Source: JAPLZH01 sp964450345 (GTDB taxonomy: Bacteria; Patescibacteriota; Minisyncoccia; Phycocordibacterales; PALSA-1337). From it: 32,924 nt of DNA. This document shows positions 9,047-16,035 of this stretch, piece by piece. Every line of letters begins with the position of its first letter. Positions within the stretch are counted from its first letter, which is position 1. The stretch spans positions 1 through 32,924 of the forward strand of contig CAYVEL010000008.1 of NCBI GenBank assembly GCA_964450345.1, read 5' to 3'. A program made the translations under genes and the position numbers. Below the pieces are notes generated by a model. That model was given only the letters and a program-made list of their open reading frames with translations, did not search any database and was not told the DNA's origin.

Positions 9047-9624
9047 TTATAACTTATTCCGTCCTACTCCGCTTTTCCAATACCTGAAAGCAATTCCGGT
9101 ACGATGAAAAAATAAATCTTCATCCCATTTTATTGCTTCAGCTCCAAAAGTCATCAATCCGAAAACAACCATATTTTCAATGCTTTTTTCGTCTGATTCA
9201 CCTTCTTTTAGAATTTGTAAAAAGCGCTTTTTTTTAGCTCTACAATGTTTTTTAGCTGTAACATAGAACTAATGAAATACTCTTCATCTTCAATCAGGTC
9301 TACATCACCATCCAGCCAAAGCTCATTCATCAGATAGCGTGTAGCCTGTGCTAATCCGCCCCCTTCTGCTTCACTCGTTGCAATCAAAATAGTGTACATA
9401 CCTATTTCATTGGCTCCAATTGGACGTAATACAGCCACTTTGTCCTCCACTACCAATACATTGATTTTGCGTGGTGCATATTGTTGCTTCCATGCATCAT
9501 AATCCGAAAACCGGGCACGGATAGAGTTTTCTACTTCTTTTTGCATCTCGGCTTCTTTGGCCGCTTGCATTTTCACTTGTTCAGCCAGCTTTGCAGCTTC
9601 ATCGGCATTAGTGTTTCTTCCCAT
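9047..9624 (-). CDS. Tail assembly chaperone, -1 frameshifted long form (gpG-T type)
   Basis: If ribosomes slip -1 on A AAA AAA at 9235-9229, the 132 N-terminal residues of the short protein join 60 residues from the overlapping frame. The extension begins KRFLQILKEGESDEKSIENM and ends in WKSGVGRNKL, with the stop at 9049-9047, just before the tape measure. The extension reads as real protein (FGLMTFGAEAIKWDED), is open, and fills the otherwise unexplained gap between chaperone and tape measure. In lambda, Mu (gp41) and many other phages such a pair chaperones the tape measure during tube assembly. Seen: slippery run and open frame. Inferred: frameshift use and efficiency. Confidence 0.8.
9208..9624 (-). 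CDS. Tail assembly chaperone, short form
   Basis: A 138-residue unshifted product ending NIVELKKSAFYKF. It is charged and helical at the N-terminus (AEQVKMQAAKEAEMQKEVEN), followed by the ARFSDYDAWKQQYAPRKINV segment and a compact domain. The reading frame crosses the 8-A run that forms the slippery site five codons before its stop-proximal tail. Its place between the tail tube genes and the tape measure marks it as the gpG-like partner of the frameshifted form. It starts ATGGG at 9624, 11 bp after the upstream gene's stop. Confidence 0.78.
   Translation of the reverse strand: MGRNTNADEAAKLAEQVKMQAAKEAEMQKEVENSIRARFSDYDAWKQQYAPRKINVLVVEDKVAVLRPIGANEIGMYTILIATSEAEGGGLAQATRYLMNELWLDGDVDLIEDEEYFISSMLQLKNIVELKKSAFYKF
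9228..9235 (-). promoter_or_regulatory. -1 ribosomal slippery site in the tail chaperone gene
   Basis: Read on the reverse strand the gene shows CTA AAA AAA AGC, an in-frame A AAA AAA heptamer within eight A residues. Both tRNA-Lys can re-pair after a -1 slip, and the next codon is AAG. No strong downstream hairpin is obvious by eye beyond the short AGCGCT palindrome just 3' of the run. Poly-A sites can work without a strong stimulator. Polymerase slippage could give the same product. Confidence 0.78.
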
Positions 9625-9635
9625 TGTGCGATTAT

Positions 9636-9986
9636 TTAATTATTGATTGAATACAGTTTAAGTACCTTTTGAATACTATTTTCCACAGCTTTTGAAATGG
9701 TTGTCCGCTCGTTGCTTGGCAACGAACACTTTTTGACTACAATATGCGGATATTGCTCAATAAAATAAGCCATGTTTAATCTACCATTTTCACGCATCGC
9801 ATCAAGTACGCTCCTTTTATATTTATATCCTTTGGGAGCCGATGACCTGAGTGTAATACTTTTGCGTAAATCGCTTACTTCTCTTGCAACAAATTTTTTC
9901 AGATTTTCATCTGCCAGGATGTCGTTCAGATTTTCGAACTTTTTGGTGAGCTGCATCCCCATCAGCTCATACGTTTCTTTTCCCAT
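9636..9986 (-). CDS. Small protein between tail tube and chaperone, unknown
   Basis: 116 residues, basic and helical (MGKETYELMGMQLTKKFENL, KKFVAREVSDLRKSITLRSS, KAVENSIQKVLKLYSINN). No recognised domain. It stands first after the strong terminator-like hairpin that follows the tail tube gene and directly before the tail chaperone. The ATGGG start context preceded by CACACA matches the start of the chaperone gene, suggesting similar translation signals. It may be a third tail-assembly factor or a tube/chaperone bridge; position is the only evidence. Confidence 0.65.
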   Translation of the reverse strand: MGKETYELMGMQLTKKFENLNDILADENLKKFVAREVSDLRKSITLRSSAPKGYKYKRSVLDAMRENGRLNMAYFIEQYPHIVVKKCSLPSNERTTISKAVENSIQKVLKLYSINN

Positions 9987-10018
9987 TGTGTGTGATGTTT
10001 TTTTTGATTAAAAAAATA

Positions 10019-10055
10019 AGAGCAGGCTTTCAGGCTGTATGCGAAAGCCTGCTCT
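10019..10055 (-). terminator. Intrinsic terminator between tail tube and downstream tail genes
   Basis: A perfect 13-bp stem (AGAGCAGGCTTTC with GAAAGCCTGCTCT) and an 11-nt loop. In the leftward direction it is followed by TTATTTTTT. It follows the tail tube stop and precedes genes that must still be made, so it probably attenuates rather than ends transcription, giving more sheath and tube than chaperone and tape measure. Confidence 0.85.
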
Positions 10056-10076
10056 TTCAGGTCTGTTTATTTATGT

Positions 10077-10520
10077 TTATCTGGTAATCGGTACAATGTC
10101 CATCGCTAACCACGGAAGAGTCACCTCTTCGTTCTTAGCTCCCTGATCAAGTCCTCCACCTGTTTCGGTGAATGCAACCCCGCGAACGGTAATGGTAGTA
10201 ATCGGATCAGTAGCTAGTTTCCGATAACTGATCAATGCCACAATAGCTTCATGTGGTACGGCGGTAATATCATCATATCCTGCCGCCTGTGCTGCCTTAT
10301 TCCATGCATCACGTTCAAAGCCTAACACTTTAAAACTACCGGTACATTTGGTATTACCTTCTTGTATGTCAATAGGTTTTTGACCGGCTCCATACAAAAA
10401 GTCTTTTTCTGTTTCCTTTTTCCATTCCCAGCCACGAAGGCCGCGAACTGTTCGCCCGAATACTTTTACCTCGGAGTGGTGCCATGCACATTCTGAACTT
10501 CTGATATTTGAATTAGCCAT
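10077..10520 (-). CDS. Tail tube protein (Mu gpM-like)
   Basis: 147 residues, the usual size for contractile-tail tube subunits. It contains the early VKVFGRTVRGLRGWEWKKET motif, then KCTGSFKVLGFERDAW and a beta-strand pair ending in TLPWLAMDIVPITR. This matches tube proteins of Mu-like and Bacteroidetes myophages. It sits immediately after the sheath gene (19 bp), as sheath and tube nearly always do. The inner tube is built from stacked hexamers. The hairpin just downstream would uncouple its expression from the tape measure block. Confidence 0.8.
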   Translation of the reverse strand: MANSNIRSSECAWHHSEVKVFGRTVRGLRGWEWKKETEKDFLYGAGQKPIDIQEGNTKCTGSFKVLGFERDAWNKAAQAAGYDDITAVPHEAIVALISYRKLATDPITTITVRGVAFTETGGGLDQGAKNEEVTLPWLAMDIVPITR

Positions 10521-10539
10521 AATAATTTACGTTTTTAGT

Positions 10540-11688
10540 TTAAGCCGAAACACTAGAAGTCAATCCAAGAGTAATATTGATATAGGTCAAATAACCCAGT
10601 GGCAACACAGAAAGACTGATGTTTGTGGTGCTTGTGTTTACCACGTTGGTGGTAGTGTCTACCAATACCTGAACATCGCTAATCTGATCATTCATTTTAG
10701 CCCGGATAGCTTGTTCTATCACCCCCTCCAGTTCTGCCGCATCTGCATCATTGATGGTTCCGTCCGACTTTACACGTACATCGCTTTCCACGTATGGAGT
10801 ACCGGCAATGGCCGCCAGTCGATGTGCTTTGTCAATGACGCGTCCATGCACCAATATGCTGAAATCATCGTCAGAGCACATATTATCTTTTCCAAAGAAA
10901 TAACCACTGACTCCGGGTCTGCTGTGGAACGTAATAAATCCGGCATCATGAAGAGTAGCCATATCTGTACGATCTTCAATTTTATCAGCACCTATATAAA
11001 TCTGCTCTGCTGTCAATGCTCCATTCTGTCCATTACCCAGTTTTACATGAGCGCCGTACTTTACAGCCCTGGCTAACGCCAAAGCTACAGAAGCATTTCC
11101 GCTGGTAGTGCTACCACCAAGTACCACACCTGCATATCCATTACCCTGCGTATTAGGAGTAAATGTATTTGCAGCGTCTTTATTGGCTACACGTCCATCA
11201 ATCAGCACACGCAAAGGAGCATTTTTAGCTTGTTGATATTGAGCCAGTATTTTAGCAGCATTTTCAGCAGTTGCCACATCAGCATCAAGAAAAGCAGCAC
11301 CGTCATCATATCCGGCATCCGGTACACGCGTTACAGCTATCAGATTCACTGCATTGTTACTGGCTTGCATCACCTTCATTACTGCGGTAGTAGAATCTTT
11401 ATCCAGCATTTCAGTCATGCTATCCGTATCCGCAAATCCAAGTACATAAAGAAGTTGGTTTCCGCCAAGTTCTGTATAATACTCATCCAGTACACTGTAC
11501 AGGTAAGGTTCTGCGGCCTGTGTTATGCCTTTGCTCACAGCATCAGCTAAACTATACACCTGCTTTACTGCACCAATAATACCCACCGTTTTAGCCGTAC
11601 AAAGCAAAGCCGGAACGGCATCCAATACAGTTATGTTTCGTTGCAAATTTGCGTTTTGAACCGCAATGCTTACTCCGGGAAATCCCAT
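10540..11688 (-). CDS. Tail sheath protein (DUF2586-like)
   Basis: 382 residues. It opens MGFPGVSIAVQNANLQRNIT, has a Rossmann-like ladder of strands (LLYVLGFADTDSM, VNLIAVTRVPDAG, PLRVLIDGRV) and the segment FITFHSRPGVSGYFFGKDNM, which matches the conserved sheath region following the insertion domain. The C-terminal part has the helix EGVIEQAIRAKM and a final beta segment that would donate strands to neighbouring subunits. It is somewhat smaller than Mu gpL and fits the DUF2586 sheaths of Bacteroidetes phages. It forms the contractile tail with the tube protein encoded next. Confidence 0.85.
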   Translation of the reverse strand: MGFPGVSIAVQNANLQRNITVLDAVPALLCTAKTVGIIGAVKQVYSLADAVSKGITQAAEPYLYSVLDEYYTELGGNQLLYVLGFADTDSMTEMLDKDSTTAVMKVMQASNNAVNLIAVTRVPDAGYDDGAAFLDADVATAENAAKILAQYQQAKNAPLRVLIDGRVANKDAANTFTPNTQGNGYAGVVLGGSTTSGNASVALALARAVKYGAHVKLGNGQNGALTAEQIYIGADKIEDRTDMATLHDAGFITFHSRPGVSGYFFGKDNMCSDDDFSILVHGRVIDKAHRLAAIAGTPYVESDVRVKSDGTINDADAAELEGVIEQAIRAKMNDQISDVQVLVDTTTNVVNTSTTNISLSVLPLGYLTYINITLGLTSSVSA

Positions 11689-11691
11689 ATC

Positions 11692-12048
11692 TTATTCTCC
11701 TTTCAAAGTTTCTTTGTAAGCCACCAAAGCAGCCATTACTGTTTCAGCTTTTTTATCAGCTAGTTCAATGCCCAGCGTTTTAGCTGTTTTTAGTTGAGTT
11801 TGATAATCGATGGTACTAATAGCATCAGTAGCAACGATAAATTCAATTGCTTTTGTTTTTGCTTCAGCTTCTGCATCCGCATCAAAACTCATCACTTCTT
11901 TGCGGGTAAGTTTCATATAGTTTCCAGCTCCTACGGAACTAATAGCAGCACCCTCAGTGTGGAATCTACGATCTTCACTTGCAAACACCACATCCATATG
12001 CGGGAATCGCTCAAAGTGATTTTTAATGTCTTCTTTATTTACTTCCAT
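11692..12048 (-). CDS. Small acidic protein before the sheath gene, unknown
   Basis: 118 residues, just 3 bp upstream of the sheath gene and overlapping the spanin-like gene by 10 bp. The N-terminal part reads as a structural mini-domain (FERFPHMDVVFASEDRRFHT, GNYMKLTRKEVM) and the rest is Ala/Lys/Glu-rich helix. Bacteroidetes Mu-like phages carry a similar small gene between lysis and sheath, by my recollection. It could be a head-tail joining or tail-completion factor; no motif decides this. Confidence 0.65.
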   Translation of the reverse strand: MEVNKEDIKNHFERFPHMDVVFASEDRRFHTEGAAISSVGAGNYMKLTRKEVMSFDADAEAEAKTKAIEFIVATDAISTIDYQTQLKTAKTLGIELADKKAETVMAALVAYKETLKGE

Positions 12049-12524
12049 CGTTTTTTTATGTAGTTATAAATGGATAATACAATTAATACTGAAAATGCAA
12101 CTCCAAGCCATAAAAACAACTTTTGCCACCACAGCAACTCATGACTTACTTTTACTACCGGGTACGGAACTGGCTTTTCTTTATAAATAAGTTTGGCCTT
12201 TTCTTTTGTAAATACGGTGTCATGTACCGTTACTGTCTTATAATTCAGAACAGCCGTCCGTCCGGGTTTAAATTGAATGTTGCTCGCATTCCGTTTGGTT
12301 TTTAGTTCGCTTAGTTCTTTCAGAATAACCCTGTTATTGCTGTCACATTCCATGAGGGCTATTATCTGTGAGCTATCTGCCGGAATTACCACCGGCTTCA
12401 ATACTTCTTTTTCTACGGTGCTGTCTTTAGCTACCACCACCGCTGGCACAGTCGGCAGTTTTACCGACCGGCAAGCAGGAAATAGAAAAATAATAGCAAT
12501 AAATAAAAAAATAACCTTTTTCAT
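12039..12524 (-). CDS. Unimolecular spanin-like lipoprotein with C-terminal membrane anchor
   Basis: 161 residues with both ends built for membranes. The N-terminus is a lipoprotein signal (hydrophobic residues 4-15, then FPAC with Cys18 as lipidation site). The C-terminus has one transmembrane helix (about 135-156) followed by KKRWK. The middle is soluble, Pro/Val/Lys-rich and beta-like. An outer-membrane lipid anchor plus an inner-membrane helix is the design of u-spanins (such as T1 gp11), which join the two membranes in the last step of lysis. It follows the amidase and a small membrane protein, so it completes a lysis cassette. Family membership is inferred from topology. Confidence 0.68.
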   Translation of the reverse strand: MKKVIFLFIAIIFLFPACRSVKLPTVPAVVVAKDSTVEKEVLKPVVIPADSSQIIALMECDSNNRVILKELSELKTKRNASNIQFKPGRTAVLNYKTVTVHDTVFTKEKAKLIYKEKPVPYPVVKVSHELLWWQKLFLWLGVAFSVLIVLSIYNYIKKRWK

Positions 12525-12598
12525 ACCTTTATTTCAAATCCAGTGTGTGATATAAATCGGAAATCCAAATAAGTCAACACCTATACAGTAAGTGACTT

Positions 12599-12976
12599 TC
12601 ATTCTGCAACCTCCTTTGCTTCTTTCACCTTTTGCTCCATGTTATCATGGTCAATGGTGTCAAGAATTTTTAAAATCTTATTAATCTTTGTATTTTGCCC
12701 TTTTATTTCACAGCGTAGACCTTTTACTTCGGCAAGTAGATCATTATAATTTTGAATCAACTCTTTGTTACGCTGCTCCATACTTTCGGCCAAATCACGC
12801 CATATCTTTACGGCTTTATCTACATTGTCCAGTTCGGTACTTTCTGCTGTAGCTTCAGCGCCCTTAGCTTCGGCATCGGCTTTCTTTTTTTGCGCCTTAA
12901 GTGTTACCACCGTTCCCAGTAGTCCGCCACCAAGTAGCACATTAAAAATCAAGCTTAAAATTTCAAATGTTGTCAT
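12599..12976 (-). CDS. Single-span membrane protein with coiled coil, holin candidate
   Basis: 125 residues: a short N-terminus, one hydrophobic segment (about residues 5-27, FEILSLIFNVLLGGGLLG), a basic KAQKKK stop-transfer, then a long charged helix with coiled-coil spacing (about 40-115). Its start overlaps the amidase stop by 4 bp and the spanin-like gene follows, so it sits where a holin is expected. One transmembrane segment fits class III holins; a chaperone or i-spanin-like role is possible instead. The 74-bp gap after it holds no gene. Confidence 0.6.
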   Translation of the reverse strand: MTTFEILSLIFNVLLGGGLLGTVVTLKAQKKKADAEAKGAEATAESTELDNVDKAVKIWRDLAESMEQRNKELIQNYNDLLAEVKGLRCEIKGQNTKINKILKILDTIDHDNMEQKVKEAKEVAE

Positions 12977-13389
12977 AAGCCGTTATTTTTACACCAGGCT
13001 TTTACATTAAAGCTGGGGCACGATTTATTTGAAAATTCGTTATGTCCGTGTATTGTCGAATGTGGATATCTGATCTTAAGCTCTTTTACCAATTTCAGCA
13101 ATGATATGTTCTGTGCCACTGTGCGTGTATCTTTTGCTGTTTTAGCGTCTGTAGCAAGTCCACCCACATAGCATACACCTATGCTAAATGAATTATGTCC
13201 CTCGCAATGAGCACCCACCACAGTTTCAGGTCTACCCATCCATATTTCGCCATTAAGTCCGATAAGGTAATGATAACCAATTGTATTAAACCCACGTTCT
13301 TTGTGCCATGCAGTAACATCTGCTACAGTAGTCACGCGGCCTTCAGGGGTTGCCGTACAATGAATAATTATTTCATCTATCCTTCTCAT
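12973..13389 (-). CDS. N-acetylmuramoyl-L-alanine amidase endolysin (T7-lysozyme type)
   Basis: 138 residues, the full length of a minimal Amidase_2 endolysin. It begins MRRIDEIIIHCTATPEGRVT. Zinc ligands are probably His10, His116 and Cys124; the catalytic pair resembles T7 lysozyme (Tyr39 or Tyr41, Lys122 in NKSCP). Other family motifs are TIGYHYLIGLNGEIW and GHNSFSIGVCYVGG. It cleaves the MurNAc-L-Ala bond of peptidoglycan during lysis. No signal peptide is present, so export needs a holin. It is unusual for a Mu-like phage that lysis genes sit between capsid and sheath. Confidence 0.92.
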   Translation of the reverse strand: MRRIDEIIIHCTATPEGRVTTVADVTAWHKERGFNTIGYHYLIGLNGEIWMGRPETVVGAHCEGHNSFSIGVCYVGGLATDAKTAKDTRTVAQNISLLKLVKELKIRYPHSTIHGHNEFSNKSCPSFNVKAWCKNNGL

Positions 13390-13420
13390 ATTTAAAAAGC
13401 GTTTAAAGATTATTTAAAGA

Positions 13421-13454
13421 GCGGGAATGGCAGACTTATCTAACACACTCCCGC
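13421..13454 (-). terminator. Weak stem-loop after the major capsid gene
   Basis: GCGGGA pairs with TCCCGC (6 bp) across a 22-nt loop; leftward it is followed by TCTTTAAATAATCTTTAAA. It could damp readthrough from the highly expressed capsid gene into the lysis genes. The weak T-tract makes termination uncertain. Confidence 0.45.
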
Positions 13455-13484
13455 CCTTATCACACACGGGTAGTTTATTTCTTA

Positions 13485-14459
13485 CTAAGCTACAGCAGAC
13501 TGACGGATGGCAATAATACCCTTCCAGTCACCCCTACGGCAACGACCACCTGATTTCACCAACGCGGAGAAAATATCACCAAAATAGGTTGGATCATCCA
13601 TGTTTTGGAATGGTTTGGTATCACCCATAGCCTTAGCTACTGAGTTCTGTTGCCAGCACAACGATGCAAGGTTGTCAGTTTCGGCACCGGCTTCACCTGG
13701 AGTACGCAATACACCTGCGGAGGTAAATGCCAATACAGACGAGCGTTCAAGGATGGCAAAACCGGCAAAACGACCTACAATACCATTGGCAAGGTCAGCA
13801 TTGTTTTGGAATGCAGCCATTTGGTTGGCACTAAGCGAGTCGATAAACTGTTGCATCTGATAGCTTTCTATCATAGCATAGCGGCCTTCTTTGGGCACTC
13901 CGGCTTTGTTCATCATCGCCTGAGCAGTTTGCAGTTCTTTGTAGCTGAATGCCTTGCGGCTACCGGTTTGACCATCTTCGGTATTTACAGCCGCAGACGC
14001 ACCTGTGGTACCAATGATATTAGCCGATGGAATTACATCAGCCACATAGCTTCCACCACTTGGCTTCAATCCATGCACCCACGAGTAAATCATCCAGTCA
14101 CCTACAGCTTCGGCCAGTGTAGCCACATGGTCATTCAGTACAGAGTCTGTTTTGTTGTATGAGTTTTCGTTTTCTTCGTGCCAGGTTACATGTGTTGGAT
14201 CAGTGGTAAACACATCCAGCGGATAGGTAATGTGGCTATCACCACGTTGTACAGCAGTAGCCGGAAACGACGAGCGGTTTTTTACTACAGACGGAGAAGT
14301 ACCTGCCTGTGGGATATGAACTACAGAGCCACCAAGCACCGAGCTCGATTCATCAACTGCATATTGCAGGTGAGGGTTTGTTTTACGGAGTTTTTCTACG
14401 ATATACGCCGCGAAAATCTCAACAGGGATAGCGCTTACCGCGCCGGAATTAATAGCCAT
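13485..14459 (-). CDS. Major capsid protein
   Basis: 324 residues, following the protease/scaffold gene by 2 bp. It begins MAINSGAVSAIPVEIFAAYI. Features of capsids in Bacteroidetes Mu-like phages include VVKNRSSFPATAVQRGDSHI, a Thr/Glu-rich loop (TWHEENENSYNKTDSVL), a long helix and the C-terminal GDIFSALVKSGGRCRRGDWK with GIIAIRQ. HK97-fold capsids commonly end with such a beta strand. Position and size fit the Mu gpT slot. The stem-loop after the gene suggests separate tuning of its transcript. Confidence 0.8.
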   Translation of the reverse strand: MAINSGAVSAIPVEIFAAYIVEKLRKTNPHLQYAVDESSSVLGGSVVHIPQAGTSPSVVKNRSSFPATAVQRGDSHITYPLDVFTTDPTHVTWHEENENSYNKTDSVLNDHVATLAEAVGDWMIYSWVHGLKPSGGSYVADVIPSANIIGTTGASAAVNTEDGQTGSRKAFSYKELQTAQAMMNKAGVPKEGRYAMIESYQMQQFIDSLSANQMAAFQNNADLANGIVGRFAGFAILERSSVLAFTSAGVLRTPGEAGAETDNLASLCWQQNSVAKAMGDTKPFQNMDDPTYFGDIFSALVKSGGRCRRGDWKGIIAIRQSAVA

Positions 14460-14461
14460 GT

Positions 14462-14908
14462 TTATTGTCCTCCTTTAAGTTTTTGATAATGTTCTGGGAA
14501 ATTGGTTTTAAGCTCTCCAAGCGTTCCGGCCACATAAAGGTCGTTAAGCGTTTTACCTTTGAATTTTTCAGGCAATTCACCACCTTGTTGCTGTTCGGTT
14601 ACAAGCGTTTGTGCCGGAATTGACGAAATCAAATCTTTCAATCCTTCTGGATTGTCGGCATACGTTTTTTTCAGTTTTTCACCAAGTTCATTGGTAATGC
14701 GTTTGTCCGAAAGTCCTTTTTCAATAATGGCTTCTACTTCTTTTTTAGTTGTTTCGGCCTTCAGGTCTTTCAGTTCGGTTTCGGCTGTTTCAGTTCTTTT
14801 AGCCTTATCCACCAGGTCTTGCAATCGCAAGTTAATAGCTTCGGGTGCTGCATCTGCTGCTAAGTCCATCAACTGCAAATGAGCGGGTGTAAATTCTGTT
14901 TTTGACAT
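14462..14908 (-). CDS. Possible separate scaffold from an internal start (Mu gpZ-like)
   Basis: An in-frame ATG at 14908 (MSKTEFTPAHLQLMDLAADA) falls exactly at the end of the protease part, after an Asn-rich linker (RQLNNNNSTQEEM). Starting there would give a 148-residue scaffold alone, as Mu makes gpZ from within gene I. The sequence before it is A-rich in message sense with AAGAAG, which could help initiation. Proposed by analogy. Confidence 0.45.
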   Translation of the reverse strand: MSKTEFTPAHLQLMDLAADAAPEAINLRLQDLVDKAKRTETAETELKDLKAETTKKEVEAIIEKGLSDKRITNELGEKLKKTYADNPEGLKDLISSIPAQTLVTEQQQGGELPEKFKGKTLNDLYVAGTLGELKTNFPEHYQKLKGGQ

Positions 14909-15400
14909 CTCTTCTTGTGTTGAGTTGTTATTATTAAGTTGTCTGTTATCCGACAAATCCATCAATACGCTACCTGCCTCATCATACAGGTTGCTGAGTG
15001 CATTATAATTACCGGGCAGGTCTACAATTGATATTTCGCGCGGAAACCAGCTGGTTATAGTAGGTCCCGTTTGTCCTTCCAGTTTAAGATCAGGAGCATC
15101 ACTCCATTCCAGTGCTACATTTTGTCCACAGCTGGCGCCATTATAGAAACCATCCTCTATCTGTTGTGCCAGGTCAGGAAATGCAGTTTCATTCACACAG
15201 GGCTTTCCATATAGCTTTCCACCTTCGCTTCGGATGTCTTCCCACCTTACTGCTACGCCTCTTTCCCTGACATGCATCAAAAATCCGATAGGTGGATTAT
15301 ACCTCTCTACCTGACAACCACTTGTGAGCATACGGTAACCATATACATTCACTGAGTCATCACTCAGGCAAAACTCTCTATCTACTTTTTTAAATGCCAT
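14462..15400 (-). CDS. Prohead protease-scaffold fusion (Mu gpI-like)
   Basis: 312 residues in two parts. Residues 1-150 look like a capsid maturation serine protease: PPIGFLMHVRERGVAVRWED holds a probable catalytic His43, and FPREISIVDLPGNYNA holds a probable Ser124. Residues 165-312 are a charged, helical scaffold (TETAETELKDLKAETTKKEV) ending FPEHYQKLKGGQ. Mu makes a protease-scaffold (gpI) and a separate scaffold (gpZ) from an internal start. It heads the leftward late operon, next to the dyad-containing spacer, and directly precedes the capsid gene it processes. Catalytic assignments are by pattern only. Confidence 0.72.
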   Translation of the reverse strand: MAFKKVDREFCLSDDSVNVYGYRMLTSGCQVERYNPPIGFLMHVRERGVAVRWEDIRSEGGKLYGKPCVNETAFPDLAQQIEDGFYNGASCGQNVALEWSDAPDLKLEGQTGPTITSWFPREISIVDLPGNYNALSNLYDEAGSVLMDLSDNRQLNNNNSTQEEMSKTEFTPAHLQLMDLAADAAPEAINLRLQDLVDKAKRTETAETELKDLKAETTKKEVEAIIEKGLSDKRITNELGEKLKKTYADNPEGLKDLISSIPAQTLVTEQQQGGELPEKFKGKTLNDLYVAGTLGELKTNFPEHYQKLKGGQ

Positions 15401-15582
15401 TTTGTTTGTGTTTAATCATTATTTCATAATATGACTATTTGTCTGTTTTTGTGCCCATGCAAATCGATGAAACAAAATTCTATATATTTTCAAACACATC
15501 AAAAAAGTACTGACAAAATGTCCTCACTTTTTTAAAATACCCCCAAAAAACACCAATTTTGCACCATATAAATACTGTCAAT
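15401..15582. promoter_or_regulatory. Divergent late control region
   Basis: A 182-bp spacer between the leftward capsid/tail operon and the rightward terminase/portal operon, very AT-rich. I find no TAnnTTTG box in good position for either direction, so the late promoters probably need a phage activator or are atypical. The region holds the 33-bp dyad listed separately and ends with a T/A-rich tract before the terminase ATG at 15583. Confidence 0.55.
15501..15533. promoter_or_regulatory. 33-bp hyphenated dyad, candidate late operator
   Basis: Arms AAAAAAGT and ACTTTTTT (8 bp) enclose a 3-nt mismatch on each side, then GACA and TGTC around a 3-nt AAA centre. The symmetry is exact in both arm pairs. 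Its place midway between divergent late genes suggests a dimeric activator or repressor site. As RNA it could also form a hairpin, but there is no terminator context. Confidence 0.5.
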
Positions 15583-16035
15583 ATGGCAAAAGACGAAGTA
15601 AAAGACATTGCTTTCATACTATTCTCAGACGGGATGCAGCTTAAAGAAATAGCCGCAAAACTGAACGTGTCTGCACAAACACTGACAAAATGGTCGCGCG
15701 AAGGTTCTTGGAAAGAACAAAAGACTTATTTGGAGAATGCTGCACCACGCCGTTTGGCTGAGCTTCACGCGGAACTGGCTGAATTGATGAAAGCAATTAA
15801 GTCAAGGGAAGAGGGGCAACGCTATGCAACCAAACAGGAGGCAGACATCAGGTCTAAGATCATAAAGCAAATCAAAGACATGTCCATGAAATACTCCATT
15901 AGCCAGATTATTATCATGGCTAAGGACTTTGTGTCTTATTCTGCCGCTATTGATAATGAATTTGGCAAACAGGCTGCAAACATGTTCGATCTATTCATTA
16001 ACGACCAGATTAAACTACAGAGATGGGAAGAATAA
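15583..16035 (+). CDS. Terminase small subunit-like DNA-binding protein
   Basis: 150 residues from ATG 15583 (MAKDEVKDIAFILFSDGMQL); an upstream TTG at 15559 is less likely. The N-terminus has a clear helix-turn-helix, QLKEIAAKLNVSAQTLTKWS followed by REGSWKEQ, typical of small terminase subunits that bind the packaging site. The rest is helical, for oligomerisation. It overlaps the large subunit by 13 bp, so translation is coupled. In Mu this is the gp27 slot. As the first gene of the rightward late operon it is close to the divergent control region. Confidence 0.8.
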   Translation: MAKDEVKDIAFILFSDGMQLKEIAAKLNVSAQTLTKWSREGSWKEQKTYLENAAPRRLAELHAELAELMKAIKSREEGQRYATKQEADIRSKIIKQIKDMSMKYSISQIIIMAKDFVSYSAAIDNEFGKQAANMFDLFINDQIKLQRWEE

